This document shows positions 1 through 8,676 of a DNA stretch of 64,000 nt, in pieces. Position 1 is the stretch's first letter; the number at the start of each line of letters is the position of its first letter. The notes beneath the pieces are model-generated. The model saw only the letters and a list, made by a program, of their open reading frames with translations. It ran no database searches and was not told the DNA's origin. Made by a program: the position numbers and the translations under genes. Source of the stretch: JAKACA01 sp963769255 (lineage in GTDB: Bacteria; Actinomycetota; Acidimicrobiia; Acidimicrobiales; Bog-793); the NCBI GenBank assembly GCA_963769255.1, contig CAVYKV010000001.1, positions 1,488,001 to 1,552,000 of the forward strand, given 5' to 3'.

Positions 1-630
1 ACGACTTCTCGTTGAAGTTGCTGCCGAAGGTTGCCCACTCGACGTCGGTGTTGCCGTTCGTGTCGTCGTTCGCCACCAGGAGCTTGTTGTGATAGGTGGT
101 GAGGGCGGAGTTGTACACCTTGCCACCGGTGGGCGACGCCCCCGTCATGACCTCGCTGGCCGGGTTGGGCGGGAAGGCCTGCACCTCGAACCCGGAATCC
201 CCGTTGCCGACGACGAGCTGGCCGTCGGCGTAGGTGGCCGACGCGATGCCGTTGATGTTGCCGGCGAGAAAGCCTTTCCCGAAGGACCGCCCGTCGTTCG
301 TGCTGTTGAAGACGACGGCTCCGAACAAGTCCTCGTCGACGACGGAGACATCGGTCTTCCCCTCCGCGAGCACCTCGGCGATGCCGTAGAACTGGGCTCC
401 GCCCGAAGGCACGTGCAGCGAACTCGTGGTGGCGCACTTGCGGTTACCAGGATGGAGCATGCAGACGTTGATGAGCGCCGGGTTTGGCGCCCCGGCGGCG
501 AGCACGAGCGTGCCGTCCGGGAGGACGGCTCCGGAGCCGGTTCCCGAGCCCGAGCCCAACGCCACCTTGAAGAGTGAGAGCTCCGGCTGCGGGTCACCAC
601 CGCCGTCAATGTGACCGCCCTGACAGCCAT
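1..630 (-). CDS. Secreted BNR/sialidase-like repeat protein, partial, start unresolved
   Basis: The coding frame runs off the left edge, so the C-terminus is missing. The visible part reads as short beta-strand repeats with Asp-box-like pieces such as STNDGRSFGKG and FGSNFN, and it has the GAVLPDGTLVLAAG and ATYADGQLVVGNGDSG motifs of beta-propeller sialidase or BNR-repeat proteins. The start is odd. The frame is open back to a stop near 658 but holds no convincing ATG or GTG and no signal peptide. An ATG at 630 lies in another frame (MAVRAVTLTAVV) and would need a one-base shift near 590-610. Either the 5' end is decayed or a base is wrong. A sugar-cleaving activity cannot be claimed, because no catalytic residues are visible. 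Confidence 0.5.
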
Positions 631-1051
631 GGCTCCGGCTCGCCGGAACCGGCCGCCATCACCGAGCCTCTCCATCTGCCCCCGGGACCGCCGCGCGCTC
701 ATCGATGACATGTCGCCCCACCCTCCCTGGTCAGGTTCACCCTCCGACCGGCGCACCCGTCAGGGTGCGTGCCTCCCTCAGGACGTGACGATAGACGACA
801 GTCGGGCAGTCGCCGGAACGCCCGCCCACCGCGCGCCCTGCGCCGCCGGCTTGTCACATCTGCGGGTCCCTGGGGGTCAATCTCCCGATCGGCGTCATGG
901 AAGGACGACGCCGCCTGACGCCGCGCCGCCGAGCCCTCGCAGGGCAGTGGTGGCAGCCGGCCGCAGGTTTTCCTTGACTGGCTTCCGGCACTTGAGAGAC
1001 TCGGCGCCGGCGAGGGGCAGACGCCAACGCAGTACGAGAAGTGAGCGGCGT
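631..1051. other. Intergenic region between divergent genes
   Basis: No open frame here looks coding. The only clear structure is a short hairpin at 752-769, CGCACCC, loop GTCA, GGGTGCG. It could be a weak operator or an attenuator for the leftward gene. No convincing promoter boxes were recognised. Confidence 0.4.
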
Positions 1052-3730
1052 ATGGGGGACATGGAGCGACCGGGGACTGCCCCCGGCACGAGATCGACCG
1101 GCGGACGGCTCTCAAGCTCATCGGCGGCGCGACGGCAGGCGCCGCCGTCGCACGGCGCCTGGCGCTCCCGGCGCCGGCACCCAGCTCGCGCTACGCCCTC
1201 GTCGCCGACCGGACGCTGCACCAGCCCCTGCTCGAGAGCCTGCGCTCCCTCGTCGCCGGAGCATCCTCCCCGAGCCTCGTCTTCCAGGCCATCCGCACGG
1301 AGGACATGCTCTACCTGGGTTTCGAGTTCTACAACGCCAAGGCGACCGTGACCGGCGGCCAGACACACATCGTCGCCACGAACCCGAAGCTGCCGATCTC
1401 CATGGTCGTGGTCTTCCCGTCCCAGCACTTCGGTGAGCAGTCGGTCGAGTACACCGCCGGCATGACGACGTGGCCGACACCGCCGCGGCACGCCGCCCTC
1501 GCCGGCTTCAGCTGGCTCGCCTTCGAGGCGCCGCCCACGGCCTCGATCCCCTACACGATCGAGGGACTCTTGTCGTGGGCGTCGATGAAGCCGCAACTCG
1601 TTCCCGTCGTGACGGATCCCGCGGCGGGATCGCCGGCGGCGCCCGACCCGCTCCACACGGCCCTCGAGGTGCCGTGGTCGCTCTGGCTCTCGCCGCTCCC
1701 GAACGGGACCTGGCACCATGCCACGGCACCGGTCACCTCGTTCGGCCGGAGCGAGCTGTGGCACACACGCCTCGGGGTGAAGGCGCTCGAACCTCCCCTC
1801 GTCACGCCTTACGTCAAGGCGTTCTGGTCGAGGACATACGGCAGCGGCATCTTCTCGACCCCTCCTCCCGACCCCTGGTTCATGTCCCTCGACCCGACGA
1901 CGCGCAACGACATCGTCCTCCTCACGACGACGACCGCCGCCGGCGGAGGCCCCGCCGCCGTCAACCTCTTCGCCCTCTCGGCCCTCGGCGCCTCCATCAA
2001 CGTGCAGGGGAGCTGGACGCCAGGCGGCAACACGCCCGTTTCGCTCACGCAGTGGACGCACCGCACCTCGGTCGGGCGCGACAGCTACGTGAGGGTGGCC
2101 TTCCTCGGCTTCCTCTTCCCCTTCGGCCACCGTGCCGTCCGGATCGAGATCACCGAGCGGGAGTTCCAGGTCGACGGGAACCGTGTCGTCGTCGCCTACC
2201 TCGCGAAGGAGTACATCGTCGTTACCGAACCGGTCGTCACCTATACGGGCGACCCGGACGAGCCCTTCGGCGGTCGCGGCAACCCGATCCGCCGCGTCGA
2301 GGTGAAGACGATCACGACGCCTCCCATCGACTTCGACACGAGCACCGACTCGGGCATCGAGGTGGAAGGCCTCGCATCGGACACCGTCTATGTCCTCTGG
2401 GTGCGAAGCGGCGGAAAGGACATCCCGTACTCGTTCGTGGCGACCGACATCGAGGGCCGCACGATCGACTTCACGGCGAGCGTCATCTGGCTCGACGAGA
2501 CGTACGCCAGTTCCGTCAATCTCCCTGCCGTCATCTCCGGGTACGAAGCCGGAGGAGCCGTACGGACTTCGCCGTCGTTCGGCGGGAATCCCTTCGCCTT
2601 CGCCGACACGACCGGGGCCGCCCCGGGTTCCACCGTTCAGCACGTGGAGAACTACACCCTCACGGCGCAGTACGCCTCCAACGGCCGCTGCAACTTCTAC
2701 CCGCTCCTCGACAGTGCCGCCGTCCACCTGCCGGGAGCGGAGCAGCTCGTCGGCGCCAGCTCGCATCCCCTGCCGGCACCGACCGTCGCCATCTCCGAGA
2801 ACTACCGCGACAGCGGCTTTCAGTCCGGCGTGACGGAGATCTACCTCGCCGTGCAGAAGAACGGGCCGGGACTGAGCTTCCCCGTGAGCCTCGTCGGTGG
2901 CATGGCCGCCCCGAACCTCGATGTGAGCGGCATCGCCCGCGACCTCGGCACCGTCGCCGGCGACCTCTCCGACCTCCTCGCCGGCAAGTTCGACCCCTCC
3001 AAGTACTTCTCGATGGTCTCGGGTGCCGTCGGCAACCTGCTCGGTGCCATCAAGGTCGCCGACATCATCCAGTCGGTCCCTCCGCCGCCCGGGCCGCGCC
3101 TCTCCGGCACGCCCGCCGCCAACGGCCAGGCGCCCCAGATCTCGAGCAACTTCGTCTACCCGGGCAACGACCACACGAAGCCGCCGACAGCCCTCGACAC
3201 GACGCTCACCTGGAACCCGCAGGTGATCGAGGACCCCACGCACTTCTTCCAGCCCTCGAGCGACGCCAACCTCCTCATCACGGCGCAGATCTACGCCCCC
3301 ATCGCCAATCCGTCGCAGACGACGTACACGGTCCACGGCGAGCTCACGAACTTCGAGCTCGTGCTCTTCGGCGACAACGGCTACATCGGCATCACCTTCA
3401 CGTCGTTCACCTTCGACTCGAAGACGGGCGCCAAGACCTCGATCCAGCCGAACATCGACTCGATCACCTTCCTCGGCCCGCTCACGTTCATCCAGGACCT
3501 CGAGCAGCTCCTCAGCTCGCTCGGAGGGCCGACCATCGACGTCACGGCCGAGGGCATCGACGCCAGCTACACCCTGGCGCTGCCGGACATCTCGGTCGGC
3601 ATCTTCTCCCTCTCGAACCTCTCGATCTCCGGCGGCGTCAACATCCCCTTCGATGGGACGCCCGTGCGGGTGCGGTTCGCCCTCTGCTCGCAGGACAACC
3701 CCTTCCTGCTGACGATCTACGTCGTCGTCG
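1052..3730 (+). pseudogene. Conserved secreted protein A, 5' frameshift and lost C-terminus
   Basis: A beta-rich protein of about 880 residues, not matched to a named function. The N-terminus looks like a Tat-type signal (RHEIDRRTALKLIGG) at 1084-1130, but that frame has no start codon. ATG codons at 1052 and 1061 lie in the next frame, and one extra C in the C run at 1080-1084 would join them (MGDMERPGTAPRHEIDRR). The body ends in IPFDGTPVRVRFALCSQDNPFLLT. From memory of related actinobacterial proteins, this segment is normally followed by a glycine-rich stretch and a long further beta domain. Here the frame instead passes after about 3720 into unrelated sequence. The gene is therefore truncated and joined to the next one. 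If the breaks are sequencing or assembly errors, the first ATG in the main frame is 1306. Confidence 0.6.
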
Positions 3731-6355
3731 CCCACGCAGCCGGTCTATCTGCCCGAGACGCTCACGCGCTGGGGCGGCTGGAGCCTCATCGCCTCCAGGC
3801 CTGGCAAGCACCTCTCCGACAAGTCGTCGGACGGCATCGAGGACGAGACGGGCAACCCTCCGCCCGACGACGCGGACTTCCAGGTCCAGATCGCCTACGC
3901 GGCGACCCCCGGAACCTTGCCGACCCTCCGCTTCGGGCACGTCTACCGTTTCAAGGCCCGCGTCGTCGACCTCGCCGGCAACAGCGTGCCCTTCGACAAG
4001 CACGGCACGTTCTCCTGGACGACGGTGGACGCCGTCTACGGGCGCCTCGAGCCGCTCGCCTCCCCGGTCGTCGTGCCCTGTGCTCCCCGCACCCCCGGCG
4101 AGAGCCTGGAAACGCTCGTCATCCGCTCCAACTACGACATCCCCGACTCGAGCCCCCTCATCGTCGCCTGCGAGCGCCACCTGGCGCCGCCGGGCACCTC
4201 CGAGGAGATGATCGAGACGCACGGCCTCCTCGACGACTCGAGCGGAGTGCCCACGAAGAGCGCCTACGCCATGATGGCGGCCCGGGACGGCCTCACGTAC
4301 AAGTCGGCCTCCGTCCTGTCCGAGTTCGGGGGCAAGGTGGACGACCAGCCGCTCAACGCCGGCAACGAGTGGATCTACTACCCAGCGGTCGCTTCGCCAT
4401 CGAGCTCACGGCCGGCCTTCGGCGTTCCCTACCTCCCCGACGTCCTCGGCTGTGGCGTCTCGCTCTTCGGCCTCCCCGGCGCCGGCCTGGACCGCGTTGT
4501 GGTGCCGCTCGACGACGTCGGGCACTGGCCCGACCGTCGCGCCGTCCGGCTCGTCGTGCGCGCCGGCGCCGGAGCCCCCACGCTGCCGGCGGCGACCGAG
4601 CCCGACGGGGAGGTCACCGTCCTCGCGCCGAAGGCCTCCATCTCGACGGTGCGCCTCAGCTCGTACTTCAAGCCGGCGCAGCTCGACTCGCTCAGGCTGT
4701 GGCAGTGGCTCTTGCAGGCCGGGCTCGCCACGGAGGAGCTCGAGAAGCTCATCCTGCACGGCGGTCACTACATGTGCACGCCCTATCGCGACGTCACGAT
4801 CGTGCACGCCGTCCGGCAACCGCTCACGGCCCCGTGGGTGCACCTGCTCGCCCCCTACCGCCTGGCCGGTACCACCTACAGCTACCTGAACGGCGACGTG
4901 CGGGCCGATCCCCCCAGCACGCAACGGGTCGACGTGCTCTCCTTCTACGCCGACCCGTACGACGACGGGGTCAGTGCCGACGGGTACGTCTGGCTCGACA
5001 ACACCGCCCGTGTCGCCGAGCTGCCGCTCGGGACGCGATCGAGCGGCATCATCGCGATCAAGAACGTGCGTGAGGACTTCGGCGACACGAAGCACCACGA
5101 CGTCTACTACAACCTCCTCTCCACCACTCGCTTCCTCGAGTACTTCACCGAGACGAAATACCCGAAGCTGCCCGGCACGACGGCCGTCGTCCTCTCCCAC
5201 GCCGGTTTCGCCCCCCCCACGGTCGTCGTGAAGGGCACGGGCCACATGTCCTCCGTCATCTATGTCGAGGGAGTCGACTACGTCGCAGACGACGTCAAGG
5301 GGACGATCGCCCGCCGCACCGGCGGCTCCATCGCCGACGCCGCCCGCGTGGAGGTGCAGTTCGTCGCCCCGCCCGTCACCCGATCGAGCCTCGAGCCGTC
5401 TGCCCACCCGCCGACGAAGCTCGGCTACTACGTGAACATCCCGAGCTCGGCGCGACCGCCGGCACCCCCGGTCAGGTACGCCGTACCGGCCTTCCTCTGG
5501 GACAAGAAGTCCACCCACAGCGCCTCGTACTCCTACCGCTTCGGCAACATCCTGCGCGTCTACATCTCCCGGCCGTGGTTCGCCACGGGGCCCGACGAGC
5601 TGCTCGGCGTCGTCGTCGGCGCACCGCCGATCGGCACGCTGCTCCCGAGCAACCTCACCCCCTTCGTGACGGGTTACGGGCAGGACCCCGTCTACAGCAC
5701 CAACTCGGTGAAGACCTTTCCTGCGGTGAGCGACTTCCCGCTCGCCGTCCACACCGGCAAGGCCCTCCGCCTCGAGGAGCAGACGGGGTCCGTGCCGATG
5801 GTGGACGTGGCGGGGCACGCCGTCGGCTTCGACAAGGAGCGGCGGCTGTGGTTCTCGGACATCGCCATCAACCTCGGGCAGTCGTACTTCCCCTTCGTGA
5901 AGCTGGCGCTCGTCCGCTACCAGCCGAGCTCGCTGCAGGGCCTCGAGCTTTCCCGCGTCGTGCAGCTGGACTTCACGCAGGTGGCCCCGGACCGGGCCGT
6001 CGTGCTGCAGTACCCGACGGCGACGACGGTCAAGGTCACCGTCGTTGGCCCGGGCTACCTCGGCACGACGGACCCCGGCTACACGGACGCCGTGCGCGCC
6101 TACGTGCAGGAGTCGCGGGTGGCGACGTCGGATCCCGACCTCAAGTGGGTCATCGTGGCCCCAGTGGACGGCGTGCTCCTCAGCGTGACGTCCCAGACCC
6201 CGTCGGAGACCGCGTGGGAAGGCACCGTGAAGCTCCCGAGCGCCCGCGGGACGCGACCGTTCCGGGTTCTCGTGGCCGAGTTCGAGCAGCACAAGGTCGT
6301 CGAGGCGGGGAACCTCGAGTCCCGCGTCACCTACTTGGACGCCGTCGAGATCTAG
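3722..6355 (+). pseudogene. Conserved beta-rich protein B, N-terminus lost at fusion point
   Basis: This frame is clearly coding from about 3722 (PVYLPETLTRWGGWSLIASRPG) through to the stop at 6355, which is upstream of its first ATG at 3917. The protein belongs to a large family of unknown function with conserved pieces such as YRFKARVVDLAGN, LRLWQWL, HGGHYMCTPYRDVTIVHAVRQPL and GNILRVYISRPWFATGPDELLGVVV. I recall similar proteins in actinobacterial and other genomes, without an assigned activity. It has no signal peptide of its own in this window, because its first part appears to be missing. It is one base out of frame with protein A, so a deletion that joined two neighbouring genes is the simplest reading. 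The function is unknown. Confidence 0.6.
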
Positions 6356-6719
6356 ATCGTGCCGTGACCGGGCGAGCCCGGCGACAGGTGTTCCGCCAAG
6401 CGGCCGAGTGCTCGTCGTAGCCGGCTGGTTCGGTCCTCGTCGCCGAAATTCGACGAGCCCAAGGCCCACGAGGTCAAGGCGTCGAGAATCACCTCGCTGA
6501 CGCGGACGCCTCCCCATGCGATGGGTGCCGTTGCGGGGCGAGCGCCACGAGGCGGGTCGGCGGGTGCCCTGGTGTGTGTCCGACAAATGTGTCAAAGTTG
6601 TTACGAATGTGACAAACTCGTTACGGCCATCGATGGGGGGAACTCAGCGGCGGACGTACGACACACCGTCGGAGAGTCGCCCGGCAAGGCGGTCGGCTCC
6701 AGGAACCAGAGGGGGATCC
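6356..6719. other. Leader region of the oligopeptide ABC operon
   Basis: No gene is seen. Two small inverted repeats lie just after the stop at 6355 and could end its transcript: CCGGGC-GA-GCCCGG at 6368-6381 and CTCGTCG-(8 nt)-CGACGAG at 6436-6457. Further right comes the repeat-rich promoter block described separately. An upstream in-frame extension of the lipoprotein gene crosses this region but lacks coding character. Confidence 0.45.
6586..6625 (+). promoter_or_regulatory. Tandem 20-bp repeat with internal palindrome, likely operator
   Basis: Two adjacent 20-bp units, AATGTGTCAAAGTTGTTACG (6586-6605) and AATGTGACAAACTCGTTACG (6606-6625), match at 17 of 20 positions. Across their junction is an inverted repeat, TTGTTAC-GAAT-GTGACAA (6598-6615). 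It is AT-richer than its surroundings and ends about 95 bases before the ATG of the binding-protein gene. This is the expected place for a promoter and a repressor or activator site. The regulator is not identified. Confidence 0.5.
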
Positions 6720-8564
6720 ATGCGACTCAGGCGCAGAGTGGCCGTCATCGTCTCGATGCTGGCAGCCGTGACGCTCGTAGCGGCAGCCTGCGGCAACGGC
6801 AACAGCGGCGGTGGCGGCAACAACGCCACCTCGACGACGCAGGGAGGAGCGGCCGCCATCGGCGAGCACGACATCCTGCCCGCCGTCACGACCTCGAAGC
6901 CGGTCTACGGCGGCACGCTCAAGATCGTCGGCATGGGCGACGTCGACCACCTCGACACCTGCTGTGCCTACTACACGACCACCTACGAGCTGCTGCGGGC
7001 CGTGAGCCGCCAGCTTGTCTCCTACGCCTCCTCGCCCTCGGCCCCCGCCCCCACGAAGGTCGTGTCCGACATGGCGACCTGGACCGTGAGCGCGAGCGGC
7101 CTCGTCTACACCTTCCACATCAAGGCCGGCGTCGACTGGGACACCACCTCCGGCCCGCTGCCGGTCACCTCCGAGGACGAGGTGCTCGGCATCAAGCGGC
7201 TCTGCAACCCGGTCGTAGGCGCCCCTCCGATCACCTACTGGGAGGACAACATCGCCGGCATGATGTCGTACTGCGCCGGCTTCCAGAAGCTGAAGCTTCC
7301 GACGAGCCCGGCGGCCGAGATCGCCGCCCTGAAGAGCTACATCCTCAACCACGACATCAGCGGGCTCGCGACGCCGAACTCCTCGACGATCGCCATCACG
7401 CTCCTGCACCCCTCGAGCAGCTTCATCAACATCATGGCGCTCCCGATGAGCTCGCCCGTACCGCCGTCGATCCTCAACTACATCCCCGCCTCGGTGCAGG
7501 AGGAGGAGCACTTCGTCTCCGACGGTCCCTACACGATCACCCACTACACGCCAAACGTCGGCTACACCCTCGTGAGGAACCCCTACTGGAAGCAGAGCAC
7601 CGACTCGCTGCGCCACCAGTACGTCAACGGGATCAGCATCACCGAGGGTGAGAACCCGACGACCATCCAGGAGCAGCTGCAGACCGGCGATGCCGACCTC
7701 GAGTGGGACACGACGGTGCCGGCGGCCGAGGTGCAGTCGCTCAGCAGCTCACCGCAGTTCGTGGCCGGCTACGTGGGCGGCATCACCTACCTCGTGTTCA
7801 ACATGGACTCGACGACCGACGGCGGCGCGTTGAAGAAGGTGGGCGTGCGCAAGGCGCTGCAGTACTGCGTCAACAAGCGCCACATCATCCAGGAGAGCGG
7901 CGGCCCGATCATCAACGTCGCCTCCAACCAGATCCTGCCGCCCCAGATCACCGGCTACAAGACGATCGACCCCTACGCGACGCCGAACGACGAGGGCGAC
8001 CCCTCCAAGTGCAAGTCCATGCTGGCCGCCGCCGGCTACCCGCACGGGCTCACACTCACGCTGCTGTACGCCAACAACCCGCCGATGCCCGCCCAGGCGG
8101 CCGCCCTGCAGTCGGACTTCGCAGCTGGGAGCGTCACGATCCATTTGAACGAGCAGCCCTCCCAGGGCGAGTACTTCGACTACCTGGAGACGCCCGCCAA
8201 CAAGGCCCACTGGGACCTCGCCATCGGCCTGTGGAACCCGGACTGGGACGGCAACGGCGCCCAGTCCTTCTTCAGCCCCCTCTTCGACGGCAGCCTCTAC
8301 GGACCGGGCTCGACGGACTACGGCGACTACAACGACCCGACCGTCAACGCCGACATCGCAACGGCCCTCAAGGCACCGACGGCGGCGGCCGCCGCCGCCG
8401 ACTGGCAGGCGCTCGACAACTACATCACGACGACGAACCCGGGCTGGGTGCCCCTCATCTACCTGGCGCTGCCCCAGTTCATCGGCAAGGACGTCGACAA
8501 CGCCATCTACAGCGGCTTTCTCGGCTATGTGGACATCACGAACGTCTGGCTGAAGAACGGGTGA
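6720..8564 (+). CDS. Oligopeptide/dipeptide ABC transporter substrate-binding lipoprotein
   Basis: A 614-residue SBP_bac_5 (family 5) solute receptor, anchored outside the membrane, that delivers peptides or similar solutes to the transporter encoded just downstream. Signal peptide MRLRRRVAVIVSMLAAVTLVAAAC ends in a lipobox with Cys at about residue 24, followed by a Gly/Asn/Thr-rich linker. Family features include KPVYGGTLKIVG near the start, the HIKAGVDWDTTSGPLPVTSEDE block and a C-terminal NPDWDGNGAQSFFSPLFDG segment. I took the ATG at 6720 because it begins the signal peptide and follows AGAGGGGGATCC; the open frame further upstream is non-coding. It is the first gene of an operon with 8677-12715. 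The exact substrate is not readable; dipeptides or oligopeptides are most likely. Confidence 0.88.
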   Translation: MRLRRRVAVIVSMLAAVTLVAAACGNGNSGGGGNNATSTTQGGAAAIGEHDILPAVTTSKPVYGGTLKIVGMGDVDHLDTCCAYYTTTYELLRAVSRQLVSYASSPSAPAPTKVVSDMATWTVSASGLVYTFHIKAGVDWDTTSGPLPVTSEDEVLGIKRLCNPVVGAPPITYWEDNIAGMMSYCAGFQKLKLPTSPAAEIAALKSYILNHDISGLATPNSSTIAITLLHPSSSFINIMALPMSSPVPPSILNYIPASVQEEEHFVSDGPYTITHYTPNVGYTLVRNPYWKQSTDSLRHQYVNGISITEGENPTTIQEQLQTGDADLEWDTTVPAAEVQSLSSSPQFVAGYVGGITYLVFNMDSTTDGGALKKVGVRKALQYCVNKRHIIQESGGPIINVASNQILPPQITGYKTIDPYATPNDEGDPSKCKSMLAAAGYPHGLTLTLLYANNPPMPAQAAALQSDFAAGSVTIHLNEQPSQGEYFDYLETPANKAHWDLAIGLWNPDWDGNGAQSFFSPLFDGSLYGPGSTDYGDYNDPTVNADIATALKAPTAAAAAADWQALDNYITTTNPGWVPLIYLALPQFIGKDVDNAIYSGFLGYVDITNVWLKNG

Positions 8565-8617
8565 CGGGCAGGTCCGACGTCACCCCGGGATGAACGACAA
8601 CGCCAACCCGGCCCTGC

Positions 8618-8653
8618 CCCGCACCGCTCGCATTCCGGTGCGAGCGGTGCGGG
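8618..8653 (+). terminator. Perfect 15-bp hairpin between receptor and ATPase genes
   Basis: CCCGCACCGCTCGCA (8618-8632), loop TTCCGG, TGCGAGCGGTGCGGG (8639-8653) form a perfect stem with no U-run after it. It sits 53 bases after the receptor stop and 23 bases before the next start. It probably protects the 3' end of the receptor mRNA or causes partial termination. That is common in binding-protein operons, where the receptor is made in excess. Confidence 0.65.
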
Positions 8654-8676
8654 ACCTCGCGAAAGGAGAGCGTGAC

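Noticed and set aside
895..3735. Long antisense open frame under protein A
   Set aside because: Arg, Glu and Gly-rich composition typical of reading GC-rich coding DNA backwards; the plus frame has family motifs.
4406..6595. Long antisense open frame under protein B
   Set aside because: Same composition bias, no recognisable domain; the plus-strand protein is clearly coding.
8590..8676. Earlier ATG of the double ATPase
   Set aside because: No ribosome site, and it places the 8618-8653 hairpin inside the gene; GTG 8677 has AAAGGAGAG.
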